A stretch of DNA of 64,000 nucleotides, from positions 54,034,711 to 54,098,710 of the forward strand of contig OZ024889.1 of NCBI GenBank assembly GCA_964017195.1, written 5' to 3'. This stretch comes from Siderastrea radians (lineage: Eukaryota > Cnidaria > Anthozoa > Scleractinia > Rhizangiidae). The notes beneath the pieces were generated by a model, which saw only the letters and a list, made by a program, of their open reading frames with translations, was not told the DNA's origin and ran no database searches. Shown here in pieces: positions 38,001 to 48,600 of the stretch. The position numbers and the translations under genes are program-made. Position 1 is the first letter of the stretch. Each line of letters begins with the position of its first letter.

Positions 38001-40741
38001 TGGTTATTCGTCCTTTCATGAGTGTGCAGGGTGTCCATTTTCCTGGTCCCACAGGTCAGTTTAGGCCTGGAGTTCCTCCAATGCAGCCTCTCCCTGGTTT
38101 ACCTCAGAATGCATTATTGCAACCATCAGGGACTCTGCCTGCTCCTGGACAGATCCCAAGTCAAGCACAGTCCTTTTCACAGTTGCCAAGACCAACAGGG
38201 TTACTTCCTAATGCAAATGCACCAATACCAGGTGGCATGCGACCAGTGCAACAATTTCCACTCAGCGGGGGCTTTGTACGCAGCCAAGCACCACTGCCAG
38301 TTGCTGCAACGACTGTACCAGTGCCTATTCAGGTCACCCCTAACTCCATTCCAGCAAATGAGACATCTCAAGGTGGTGGTCTTCTTAAAGGTGTTGTTGG
38401 TATGGGATCACCAGATTCAGAGGCATCTGCCCCATCACCAGTAGGATCACCTGAGCTACACTTGCAAGATGGTGATGAGACACCAGAAACAACTCCAGCC
38501 CCCCTTGGAGATGTGGACGTTAACGAGAAAACTGGTTTTGAAACAAATGAGTCATTTTTTGAAAATCCAGTAATAAACCCGACTACCAGTTTAGGGCTTG
38601 ACTTTTCTGAGACGCCCTCTGCAACCAAAGCTGTTTTAGAATCTCCTTCCTCTTCCAGCAGCACGCCATCAACTTCTGATCAAATTAGAGGAGAGCAGCA
38701 GGGTGCTGCCTATGTGAAAAAAGACAATGGTCAAAAAGTGACTGCTGTAGACATTTTGGCTCAGTTACTTAGCAGGGGAAGAAAGTTGAAGGAAACATCC
38801 GTCCAAGATTCACATTCTGCACCCATGCCTGTTAATCCTCCAGATGCCATCCCAGTTCCTGCTTGTAAAGCCTCGAGTGAGAACTCTGAAAAACCCCAAA
38901 GTAAACCGCTTATCACCTTAATTGACTCGTTATTTCCAAAGCTGAGTGACTCTCTAAAAACTTTGAAGGAAAAGGAAAAAGCTGTTAATCCACCTGAGGC
39001 ACAATTTCGCCCTTCAAGTATACAGGAGGTTAGCACTCCACCCAGTTTGCCTGCTCGTCCACTACCCATTGAAGGCCAATATCAACGTCCTTCAGGTGTT
39101 GTAGAGGAGCCACCATTTCAGCAAACAGGACTAAAAAGCATTCTGAAAAAAGGTCCCAGAAAAGATGAAGAGCAGCTAGAATTTGGAACGGACAGTGCCA
39201 GCAATTTCCCAGAAGAGACACCTATGGGCATGCCAATGCATCCAGAATTGAGGGATGATATACGCTCTAGACCAAGACAGGACCAAAATCTTCAACATCT
39301 GGAGCAGCAAGCGAATCAGCTTGGCGCTAATGAGGGTGCATCTCTACCTTCACCAACAAGCCATCTTGCCCAACCAGGGAACCAGTTCGAAAATCCACCT
39401 GTGAGAGGAAATGTGCCGCACGTCCCTCAGGAAAGGCCATATAACCAACCCTTATCTCATGGACCACGACCATTTGGGCCCAGGGGGATGTTCCAAGGAC
39501 CTCGTGGTCCCCCACTTAACCATTCCAGGAGTAGCACAGGTCTGCCGTTTGGTGAAGGGCCACCTCGTATGCCTGGGCCACCCCACATTCATTCACTCAG
39601 AGGTCCACCATTTGAAAGAATTGCTGAAGGACAACCTGATATCCCTGGGCGGGTACCACCTGGTCAACCACATAGTCATTCTCCCAGTGGTCCACCAGAT
39701 ATGCCTGAACATCTACCTACCCGTGGACCACCACATATTCACTCACCTAGAGGTCCACCATTTGAAAGAATCGCTGAAGGGCCACCTGATACGTCTGGGC
39801 GAGTTCCTAACGACCAACCACCACACGGTCATTCACCAAGAGGTCCACCCTACAAGGGCGCCCCTGATGTACCTGAACAACTACCACCCCATCGTCCACC
39901 ACCTGGTCATTCTCCTCGAGGTCCACCAGCAGATATGCCCGAGAGAATGGCTTCGGATCAATCACCCCATGGCCATTCTCCCAGAGGGTCATTTAAAGAT
40001 TGTCCTCCCCAAGGGCCTGCAGACACTTCAAATATTCATCGTCGATCTACAGCTGCACCTGCACCATCTCCTGGTGGTCCCAGCAAACCACCTGATGTGC
40101 CAGTGGAAGAGAAACATCTGATCAAAAGCGACGAGAACAGCTACGTTAGTAATGGCCCACCTGGTGTAAGAAGGATCTCAACTGAAGGTGCATCTAGAGG
40201 TCCCCTTCGTAGACCTGATCTCAGGCAACCACCTCTTGAACATGTGCCAAGGAACGATGGTCTGCCACCTCACCGAGCATCTTTTCCCGGAGCCATGGAT
40301 GATGTAGAGCGACCGAGAGAGTTTGAGCATTGGGAAGAGTACCCAAGAGAACGACACAGAGATCATGTAAGAGGCCCGTGGGACGCTCCTTTTGATCATC
40401 CAGGGCCTCCTCCTCCTCCCAACTGGAGAGGCCCTCCTGTATCACCCCGTGGAGATCCAAATCGAGGGGACTTTCGCGAGGACGATCCTTCCATGTGGAC
40501 TTCGTTTGAAGACCCAGGAAAGTCACCTGGCCACCATATGGATTTTCCTAATAGAACTCACGAAGGATTCAGAGAAGGTCCTCCTGACTTTGAAAGATTT
40601 CGTGATTATGGGCCTCCTTTTAGAAGACGGCATTCGGCAGGAGACTTTGAAAGTGACTGGATGCGCCATCCAGGACCTTTGAAAAGACCCGGGCCACCTC
40701 CAATCCCATTCCCCGGTCCTGTAAAGCGCTTCTATTATTAA
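29068..40741 (+). CDS. RPRD2: Regulation of nuclear pre-mRNA domain-containing protein 2 (RPRD2), 7 exons
   Basis: Nuclear protein whose CID domain binds the phosphorylated C-terminal tail of RNA polymerase II. Exons: 29068-29218, 29365-29494, 29584-29684, 30816-30943, 31965-32094, 36380-36555, 37448-40741, all GT-AG with matching phases. The predicted length is 1,369 residues (human about 1,460). Residues 1-128 form the CID (FERKLQNMSSTQDSVQTVSL, LVLFYLANDVLQNSRKKGKE, VQRVIGIWEERRLFDKDYLE). Residues 128-170 are a Lys/Glu-rich linker. Residues 171-310 are a helical region with TGGRKFCEEYELATSKLEEF and AYKTFGNRLTSLKKKVD, as in vertebrate RPRD2. The huge last exon is disordered, Pro/Ser-rich, with a KSILKKG motif (about residue 833), a run of HSPRGPP repeats (about 986-1116) and a C-terminus PGPVKRFYY, comparable to the aromatic end of the human protein. 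This separates it from the shorter RPRD1 paralogues. Confidence 0.95.
30531..30603 (+). repeat. Short minisatellite, CCCTGTATA-type units
   Basis: About five degenerate copies of a (CCCTGTATA/ACTCTTGTATA) 15-16-nt unit between 30531 and 30603, in RPRD2 intron 3. Confidence 0.75.
32237..33660. mobile_element. 1.4-kb TTAA-flanked non-autonomous transposon in RPRD2 intron 5
   Basis: TTAAGGTGGTCCTGGACCCT at the left; at the right the complement is TTAAGGTCCTCCTGGAGGCT, giving about 16 of 20 matching terminal bases with TTAA on both sides. No long ORF inside, so a deletion derivative or large MITE. The termini resemble those of 19188-19592 in their first bases (TTAAGGxTGGT). Confidence 0.65.
34489..34588. 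repeat. 100-bp palindrome in RPRD2 intron 5
   Basis: CCTTGCTGGCAGAGGCCCCT (then TTTCCTTTGTATTCGCTGAGCT) mirrors to AGCTCAGTGAATACAAAG...CTGCTAGCAGGG, with a loop of about 16 nt. About four mismatches in 42 bp arms. Confidence 0.85.
35229..35966. mobile_element. Long inverted-repeat element, 738 bp, RPRD2 intron 5
   Basis: ACAGGTAGCCAAAGCTTTAG at the left mirrors AGCTTTGGCTACCTGT at the right. The arms continue for about 300 bp (for example TTCATTAAATGAGCTATATT and AATATAGCTCATTTAATGAA; GGTGATACACAATTCACCCG and CGGGTGAATTGTGTATCACC). The centre is about 100-150 bp of AT-rich DNA. No ORF. Confidence 0.85.
36042..36202. repeat. Palindromic MITE, 161 bp, RPRD2 intron 5
   Basis: TGTTGTAGGTTAAAATGAAT at the left and ATTATTTTAACCTACAACA at the right, with inner TCAGGTCAAAATGATTTCAA / TTGAAATGATTTTGACCTGA arms. 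Confidence 0.85.
39590..39985 (+). repeat. In-frame HSPRGPP tandem repeats in the RPRD2 last exon
   Basis: Coding repeats of roughly 16-30 residues with the core H-(I/G)-H-S-(P/L)-R-G-P-P, about seven to eight copies. One longer unit (PPFERIAEG.PD) occurs twice almost unchanged at about 39607 and 39757. The array gives a low-complexity Pro/His/Arg-rich tract. Copy number may vary between individuals. Confidence 0.85.
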
Positions 40742-41220
40742 TCGTCCCTCTGCCTGTTGTCTCTTTGTTCTTCTCCTTGTGTAATTCTCAACTGGAAACA
40801 AAAATATGCAAACTATAATGCAATCTTGAGCCAAGGATTCGTTCCCAATCTCGATAAGTTTGAGTGCTCCTAGGTCATACTGTTCGTTTTGTCTAAATTA
40901 TAGTTCCCACCGAGTGAAAACTTGTAAACTTAATTGCTTTTTTATTAGTTCTGGATAGAAAAAGACAAAACATTCACTGTAAGAAACGAACTTTTCATCT
41001 TTTTACCTGTTACGTGTACGTTTCATTGTGCTTTGTAGTAAATAGAGTTCCCTGATGAAGGTTTTTTTTTGGTAATTATGTAAATACAGCTCCGTTGTGA
41101 CGAAAATTCTTTTCTGTACTGTACTTTACTACAAAACGGTGGCACTAGGATAGCTGTAAACTTGAACTCAGTTTTTTCGTCTCTTGTAACTGGAACGACG
41201 AAGAGACATGCATGTGACCA

Positions 41221-41631
41221 TTAAAAGGGAACCTCTACTGTTACAACACGTTAGCGTTACAATGTTAGAAATAAAGTCTAAATTTCAATTCTTTAAGTTG
41301 ACTAGTGGAAAGAAAGTTATAGTGTACCAAAAGGGTAGACATGGATATCACCTATTTTCGCTTTTGAACTTCCCGCGCAGCCATTTTGAATTTGTATGAC
41401 GTCATATGGTTGCCACTATTAAGAAGCAATTTTCTTTTATATGCAACAATATGGGCAACCGTGTGACGTCATAAAAATTCAAAATTGCAGCGCGTGGGAA
41501 ATACAAAAGCGATGGTATTCATGTCCAATTTTTTGATACCACTTGATAACTTTAAGTTAAAGAATTGGAAATTAGGCGTTATCCCCAAAATTTAACGTCA
41601 ATTTGAGAGAGCATTGGAGGTTCCCTGTTAA
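41221..41631. mobile_element. TTAA-flanked MITE downstream of RPRD2
   Basis: TTAA at 41221-41224 and 41628-41631. Termini AAGGGAACCTC and GAGGTTCCCTG. Inner arms mirror over most of their length (AATTTCAATTCTTTAAGTTG / AAGTTAAAGAATTGGAAATT; GGACATGAATACCATCGCTT-type). No coding capacity. Confidence 0.85.
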
Positions 41632-41673
41632 GTCCGACCGGAAACTCTGTGCCTGTAATCTCCCTCGTTTGGG

Positions 41674-41941
41674 TAGCCTGAGAAAACAGCGGACCTCGCA
41701 AAACGATGTCTGAGTAACGAGTGCAAAAATTCCATATTGATGACGTGTCACTACCCAGATCTAGGTAGTGCTTCTGATTGGTTGAAACGCGAGGGAATTT
41801 TGTTTCAGCCAATCAGAAGCGCTACCTAGATCTGGGTAGTTACACGTCATCAGTATGGAATTTCTGCACTCGATACTCAGAAGTCGTTTTTCGAGGGCTC
41901 AAGTGGCGACTTCGCGAGACGTCGGCTGTTTTCTCAGGCTA
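41674..41941. mobile_element. Palindromic MITE, TAGCCTGAGAAAACAGC ends
   Basis: TAGCCTGAGAAAACAGC and its exact complement at the two ends. Inner arms contain ACTACCCAGATCTAGGTAG and TTCTGATTGGTTGAAACG with their mirror copies. 268 bp. Flanking TA is shared at the ends. Confidence 0.85.
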
Positions 41942-42413
41942 TCGTTTGGGGAGCTGCGTGACCAGTTCAGGCCAGGCGACGAGAGGACGAGCCGATCCTG
42001 GAAGCATACCAGTTGCATTAGTACAGTTATCTTTACCAGCGAGATATAGTGTGATGTTTTCTTGTTTTTGGTTAAAAATCGGCTAATTTCCAGAGGTACG
42101 GTCGAGAGGAAATTGAAAGTAATCAACTTTGTTTACAATTGCGTTTTTTTTTTGCACTGTTGAAAGGGTGAGCCACATCCTCCACTCTTGAATCTTTCAA
42201 GAAGGGATTCTGTCTTACAGCATTAAGAACTGCTTAACTGTTGACCGTTGCTTTCCGAGCACACGAGCCTCGAAAAGAAAGTGCTCGTATCAATTGTTTT
42301 CTTTTCGCTTGATGAGCGTGCTGTTAAACTGTGAAAATTTTAAACTTCCCGCCCCTTTCTACAATGAAGTAAAAACGTGGAATTCCCCTTCGCCCAGTTG
42401 CCCATAAAGCGTA

Positions 42414-42570
42414 TAGAGCGTTTTCATATGACGTCACAGCGGCCATATTGGTGTACCAAAAACAATGAAACGGCGATTGGTGTACCAAGTCATTCCTGTG
42501 GGAGCTGAAGTCTTTTCTTTTGTTCCAATAAATTTACATATCTTCTGGTGACGTGAGCGAAAACGCTCTA
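42414..42570. mobile_element. MITE with TAGAGCGTTTTC ends
   Basis: TAGAGCGTTTTCATATGACG at the left and the mirrored TGACGTGAGCGAAAACGCTC (then TA) at the right. An internal direct repeat, GGTGTACCAA, occurs twice. 157 bp. Confidence 0.8.
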
Positions 42571-43220
42571 TTTCTTTATTCAGCAATCACCGTGCGACGC
42601 AAAAGTGTGGTCACTTCTATTAAGTTCGCACACTTTCGTGCGATCGACCATAAAGTTTGTCCCAGGAAACCCACCCAGAGCCACAAGTGAACTTCAGTTG
42701 GTTTTCTGGGAGATGTAATCGAATTCTGATTGGATAATCGATCTCACATAACCATATGAATTAAATACGAAGTGGTCACACTTGGGCACCGTGCTGTCAA
42801 ACGCATGCCAAGTACAGAAGTGTAGGTTATCGGCCTTTCACTCGGGGATTGGTGAGGTTTTCTAGAAAATGTTTAAGATGTCGGCAAAACGAGTTGTGCA
42901 CGGGCGTGCATTTTTTATTTGGAAAGGGGTGCCAAATTTTCTTTATGTTTTGAGTTTCCTGCAGAAATGTGTATATATGTTTTTGTCTTTGATTGCATAT
43001 TCAAAGTAAGAGCGACTCCGACTACAGTAATAATATTTTTATCACCCAAAATAGTTTTTCTGGTACTATTGAGTCGTCTTGCCAACTTGAAAGTTCGTTG
43101 GACTTGGGACCAGATCCTTTTGATAGTTTAGAAAGAATTTTTTTTTAAGAAACTTAAGCGGAGTGAATCAACTAACAAAGTGGTGAGACTAGTAAGAAGG
43201 TTGAAATACCGCAACGCTGC

Positions 43221-43321
43221 TAGCCTGCAAGCAAGCTCTCTCGGGGGTGGGGGCGCAATAGAGGGTTTCCATCTTTCCCTCTATTGCGCCCCCACCCCCG
43301 AGAGAGCTTGCTCGCAGGCTA
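43221..43321. repeat. 101-bp palindrome
   Basis: TAGCCTGCAAGCAAGCTCTC, then TCGGGGGTGGGGGCGCAATAGAGGG, is mirrored exactly over most of its length to GCTTGCTCGCAGGCTA, with a loop of about 12 nt. Recent insertion likely. Confidence 0.85.
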
Positions 43322-43339
43322 CAACGCTGCATTCAAATA

Positions 43340-43763
43340 CCGTATTTACTCGATTAAAGGCCGCTACGTTTATTAAATTTTTAGCGTTTCCGATGCGGCG
43401 TTTATTCAAGGGCGGCGTTTATTCGAGGGCGGCGTTTATTTCAAAATCATATTTCTTAAATCCCTGATAATAATTACGGTAAATCATTCGTAAATACTAT
43501 GTAAAACAGAAACATGTTTAAAGTTCCAATGTCTCGCTTTTTTGCTGAGATGGAATTATAATTGTCTGGCTTGTGATATGTACAACGTTCATGTGTAGAT
43601 TACCGAGTTTTACCGTTCTTGTTATTTTTTTTCTTATAATCCTCGAACAAACGCCGCATTCTTCTGATTTGGTGCGGCGTTTATTCGAGGGCGGCGTTTA
43701 TTGGTAATTTTGCTTCCATCTGCGGCGTTTAATCGAGGGAGGCGTTTAATCGAGTAAATACGG
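43340..43763. mobile_element. TA-flanked MITE with GGCGTTTATT motif repeats
   Basis: CCGTATTTACTCGATTAAA at 43340 and its complement ending 43763, with TA on both sides (Tc1/mariner-type target). Both ends carry two to three copies of a GCGGCGTTTATTCGAGGGC unit in the same written orientation, an uncommon subterminal arrangement. 424 bp, no ORF. Confidence 0.85.
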
Positions 43764-44427
43764 TAGCGGCACATCGAGAAGTTGTGGAGAGGAACAGAGA
43801 ACGAATTCCACAAAATACAAGAAAGACTACGGTATGGCATACTAGAGTATGAATTGTGAAATAACTACAGGTGAATAAATACAGGGGAGTAATTCAGCCC
43901 CGCTCTCCCCTGTTACAATCAAAAAGCCGCCGCCATCTTTTCAGGCAGTCGGTAATTGTCGGGGATATTAAATTTATTTACCTGAACAAAACAAGGAAAA
44001 CCGAGCCAAGTGGGAAATAGGTCTAATACAACTTATTTACTGGCTTCAGAATTATACTATTGGACTTTTGAACAACCGATTATGGAAGAAGAAAGATTTT
44101 GTAAACTGAGTAAACCAAGGCCTTTAATAAGTGAGATTTTATGGCAAATGGGTCATAAAAATATATAAACCACAAAACGCAACAGCCTTCATATTGCGCA
44201 ATCGCTGGGAAAAAAGCTGGAAAAGTTTTAAACATCTAGAATCGCATGTGTCGTACTGTTACTCAAGGAAAATAAGTGAAAAAAGTTCAACAAAAAGCTG
44301 TGGGACGCCCCATATTGAGTCACATCAGCGCGCGCTCAAGTCAGGTAGGCATTTGGCCTGGGGAAGGAGTGGAGGAAAGCGCTCTGAGTCCGCGCTTTCG
44401 AATAATTCGCCATTTACCAACCATTTC

Positions 44428-44498
44428 GTAGCCTCCCACGCAGTCTTTTTCAGGGAGGGTAATACGACTCCCTTAAAAACGACTGCGTGGGAGGCTAC
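44428..44498. repeat. 71-bp palindrome, GTAGCCTCCCACGCAGTC ends
   Basis: GTAGCCTCCCACGCAGTCTT mirrors GACTGCGTGGGAGGCTAC, with inner GGGAG / CTCCC and a short loop. The same type of termini occurs at 9678-9786. Confidence 0.85.
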
Positions 44499-44550
44499 CC
44501 ATTTCGGCGCCTGCAGTCTGCCACGCAAGCTAGTAGGCATTCGTCAGCGT

Positions 44551-45230
44551 TAGGCATGAATAGATTGTGCTAGTAAATCCAGCAAAAGTTGCTCGACAAT
44601 ACACCCAAAAGTTGCTCTAAAGTTGCTAAAAAATTTAAAAGTTGCCACCCAAATTTAGAAAAGTTGCTTACTTTTGAGAGTCATTTTGTTCTAGATTACT
44701 ACTCAAAACATGACGTTGTATGTGTAATTTGTGGAAGTGTGGAAGTGTGTCACTGTGGGCTGCCCACCATGCCAGCTTTTCTTCTTCATTTGCCATGACA
44801 ACACCATCAGCTGCAGCAAGATAGTAAGGTAGCTCTCGGGCCAAGTTGGCAATAATATTGTCATTGTCAAGAAATAGAAAGTTTCTGAATTCTTCCTGCT
44901 CTATTCTTCTTGCTCTATTGTTGGAGCGAATAACCGCTGGATGTAAGTGCCCGTTAGATAGCTGCTGTCCAGTTCGTGGGCGCACGTGTTATTTTATAAA
45001 TTATTTGTAAGAACGTATGACATCCTTAGTTTTGACCAGTTTTAATAAAAAACCTTTTAATAAAGACCTTTTTGATGGTTTGGTCAGTTTTAACTATTTG
45101 TTGACCCAAAAGTTGCCAAGGAAGGCAAAAGTTGCTCTAGTTGCTGACCGTTGCTCGCAGCGGTACAAAAAAGTTGCTGAAAATGCTAAAAGTTGCTCAA
45201 AAGTTGCCGAGCACAATCTATTTATGCCTA
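44551..45230 (-). mobile_element. hAT-type DNA transposon, 680 bp, with 8-bp target duplication
   Basis: Flanked by a perfect 8-bp duplication GTCAGCGT (44543-44550 and 45231-45238). Terminal inverted repeats are TAGGCATGAATAGATTGTGC at the left and TAGGCATAAATAGATTGTGC read on the other strand at the right. Inside both ends an AAAAGTTGC motif is repeated about four to seven times (44583-44667 and 45111-45207), resembling hAT subterminal binding sites. The centre encodes a transposase C-terminal remnant. Far too short to be autonomous. Confidence 0.9.
44668..44985 (-). pseudogene. hAT transposase C-terminal remnant
   Basis: A 105-residue open frame containing ELPYYLAAADGV followed by EEEKLAWWAAHSDTLPHFHK. 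This resembles the start of the hAT dimerisation domain, in which a W-W/WxxxxxxxP stretch precedes the A-R-V-F-S block. The frame ends before that last block and all upstream catalytic parts are missing. Not functional as a transposase. The family call is supported by the 8-bp target duplication. Confidence 0.75.
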
Positions 45231-45670
45231 GTCAGCGTGCACCCATGGGCAGATGGTTCACGCTTCATTAACAGAGCGCGCGCTTTACTACAGTTATGTT
45301 ATAAACTACGGTGACTATTTCATTTTTTCGTTTATGGTTTCGATTTCCGCTGTAGCTTTGATTTTTTTTCGCGCTGAGAAAAGCAATTGCAACACACTTC
45401 GAAGATTATTCCATTTATTTCAGATGAGGCTTTCTCATTTAAAAGCAAAACCACCGAATTGTTTTTCTCTCACAGAGCTTATTTATCACAACAATCGTGC
45501 GACGTGAGCACTTTTACAAAGGCAAAATTTTCCCAGTTTCAACTACATTGGCTGTTTCATTTTTCATTTACGCAAACATGTACACTAGCTTACGTATACT
45601 ACATATTTTCCAACTTAAGTTTAATAGAAATCTAATGCATCTTGGCGCTGACGAAAGCTCAGCTCTTTAG

Positions 45671-48600
45671 TTACTGAACCAAGATATATCCCATTGCTTT
45701 GATGTGTTGGTCGCCATTATCTCCCCCAAAAGTCGCCTCGTTTCCACAGGTGTTGGTGTCATCGTCGTGACCTCCAGTACCTAGCCCGATTCGTGAGTCG
45801 CAACTGGAGCAATCGTTTCCCTCGTTCTCATTAGCAACGATGCCGATTCTTGCCCTGGAGGCGGTTATGTCGCTACACACAGCGTTGAACCCCTCCTTGT
45901 TACAATAGGGCTGCAAGGACGCTTCAGATCCGAACAGAGTCTTCCACGTGTCACGACCCAGTGATACGTTACGGTAGTGCCCGTCTGCGATCAGTGAATA
46001 CAAAGAGTCGGCTTGCTCAGTGATGACAATAAACTTGATCTGCTGGCCGGGGATCTGCATACCAAGGCAGATCTTGGAGAAGGGTGTGTCCCAGTAGGTC
46101 GGTAACTTGGTTTCTTGTGTGTCGAATCCAGTCTTCCCTCCTGCATCGTTGTAGGAGGATTTGCTGCTCCAAAGGCTGGAATCGTAATGGAACGTTTTCT
46201 GAAATCAACACAGAAACAATAAAATTATATGAAGATCATCGCAGTGAAGGTGTTTCAACTTAAGCAGTTGAAAAGAAGTTGAAAATAATTCAGGATTGAA
46301 CGGGAATCGAACCCATGACCTCTGCGATACTGGTGCAGCGCTCTAACCAACTGAGCTATCAAGCCAACTGGGAGCTGGTCACCTGAGAGTTCGTATTTAT
46401 CCCGTAGATGGAGAAATGAACATGAATATATGAAATAATCATATATTTGAACTACGTTCAAGCCTGGATTTTTTCAGGTTTCTTCGTTTCAACTGCTTAA
46501 GTTGAAACACCTTCTCTGCGATGATCTTCATATAATTCTATCTTTATCCGCAGTTCAAATATATGATTATTTCATATATTCATGTTCATTTCTCCATCTA
46601 CGGGATGAATACGAACTCTCAATTGACCAGCTCTCACTGAGTTGGCTTGATAGCTCAGTTGGTTAGAGCGCTGCACTGGTATTGCAGAGGTCATGGGCTC
46701 GATTCCCATTCAAGCCTGAATTGTTTTAAGTTCAAACACCTTTACTGCGATGATCTTCATATAATTCTACCTTTATCCGCAGTTCAAATATATGATTATT
46801 TCATATATTCATGTTCATTTCTCCATCTACGGGATAAATACGACTCTCAATTGAACAGCTCCCAGTTGGCTTGATAGCTCAGTTGGTTAGAGCGCTGCAC
46901 CGGCATCGCAGAGGTCATGGGTTCAATTCCCGTTCAAGCCTGGATTTTTTCAGGTTTCGTCTTTTCAACTGCTTAAGCTGAAACACCTTCACTGCGATGA
47001 TCTTCATATAATTCTATCTTTATCCACAGTTCAAATATATGATTATTTCATATATTCATGTTCACAGAAACAATAAGTTATGTGCTAGCTCAAAGGGAGC
47101 AATAACTTAGCACAAAAGAACCAAACCTTGGTGCCGTCAATCTTCATAGCCAGCGTCCACCCTCCATCACCGCATCCAAAGTCTCCCATGTGACAGTAAA
47201 CAGGAATCGTTTGTGAGCCAAACATCAGTGTATACACTTGATTTTGAAACGATCTGTTATATGGGGGGAATATCTGGACTCAGCTTAATCAATCGAAGAA
47301 ACACAAAGGAATCGACTCAAGCCGTCTGTAACAATACCCTTATCTTAACACAAACTATTTAGATAAGAAGTCACAGCATTGCAAACTTCTCATAAAGAAA
47401 GGGCTAAAAACTCCCTGAAATGCAAAATGCGAAACGGAAGCACATTTCAAAAGAGTTTCGTTTCCGTGGACATAATTTTCATCGATAAAAAGTGACCGCA
47501 GAGTCTTCCTTAGTATATCGGTCACCAAAATAAGCCAAATTTTAAGAGACTGCAAAGCGAGCCTATCTTGAAACCAATATGCACAAGAAGGGTTCTCGTT
47601 TTTGTAGAAGTCCTAATGAACGTTTTTAAGGCCGACCAGTAAGAACACACCCGGTGTAGTCAAGTCAGTGGTTGATTACAGACATTAAAATGACTAATCG
47701 ATACACGCCTTGAATCAAATACCGCGAGGAAGTGTACTTACAAGCAAAATTATTTTTAAATGCATTTGAACTGTATCAACTTACTGGTGTTTTTCGTACT
47801 GTTCCTTACAGGAAGAGGCAGGACCGGCTGAAAAGAAACAAAACTTCCTGTAAGATTCAAATTTCAAACCGACAAAAAGATTTACAATTAGATTTTGAGC
47901 TCAAAATAATTTCTATTTAAACAATAGAGTTCCTCTCTCGAAGGCACTATCATGTGATTGGTTGCCCGAGGAAATTTGATGTTCACAACAAATGTTAGGT
48001 TTCCGAGGGAAACTATCACACATAGGGCCTGAGACAAAAGAACTCTATTGTTTTTATTGTACAACGCTAAATTTTGAGCGAAAATTGCCAAAACGGGCAC
48101 TATACGCTCTGTAGCCGGAACGTAACAAAACAGAAGCTCAGAGTTCATCTTTGCAGTGTTCTGTGAGAGTACTTAATATTACGGAAACAAGGAAAACTAG
48201 AGGGGGGCTTATATCCGGGGGGTTATAACCGGATGTATTTTTTTTGTTTACAGGTAGATGGGCCTATAACCGGGGGGCTTATATGCGGCAGTTTACGGTT
48301 ACCGTATTAGCTTCTATGAAGTTTGAACATCAAATTTCTGAGGGAACCTAACACACATAGGGCCTGAGACAGAAGGACTCTATTGTTTTTATTGTACAAC
48401 GCTAAATTTTGAGCGAAAATTGCCAAAACGGGCACTATGCGCTGATAGGCGCCTGCTGAGGAGAGACACTATCGCGTCACGTGATCGATTTCGACCAATG
48501 GGAGCACGCCAAAATTTAGCGTTGTACTATATAGATGTGATAGTTGATGAGGGTGCAGCCTAAATCAAATATCGCTCATAGAAATTGAGAGCGAATGATA

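Larger units (their letters stand above)
40742..45670. other. Spacer between the converging RPRD2 and matrix-protein genes
   Basis: RPRD2 ends at 40741 and the minus-strand matrix-protein gene ends at 45671, so their 3' ends face each other. The spacer contains at least seven inverted-repeat elements (41221-41631, 41674-41941, 42414-42570, 43221-43321, 43340-43763, 44428-44498, 44551-45230) and no other supported gene. 40742-41220 should hold the RPRD2 3' UTR. Confidence 0.65.
46251..47062. repeat. Cluster of four tRNA-derived SINE units, one inverted
   Basis: Each unit of about 230 bp has a tRNA-like head, a TTTTTTCAGG-type junction, a GAAACACCTT(C)ACTGCGATGA segment and an AT-rich tail (CAAATATATGATTATTTCAT, then ATATTCATGTTCATTTCTCC). 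The unit at 46251-46480 is inverted. Units at about 46500-46735 and 46736-46970 are direct, and a partial one ends near 47062. All lie inside the last intron of the matrix-protein gene. Heads at 46293-46365 (minus), 46644-46716 and 46868-46940 (plus). Confidence 0.85.

Noticed and set aside
38022..40121. Long alternative frames over the RPRD2 last exon (140 and 236 codons, plus strand) and several on the minus strand
   Set aside because: Shadows of the Pro/His-rich RPRD2 frame; composition follows its codon bias and no splice signals support them.
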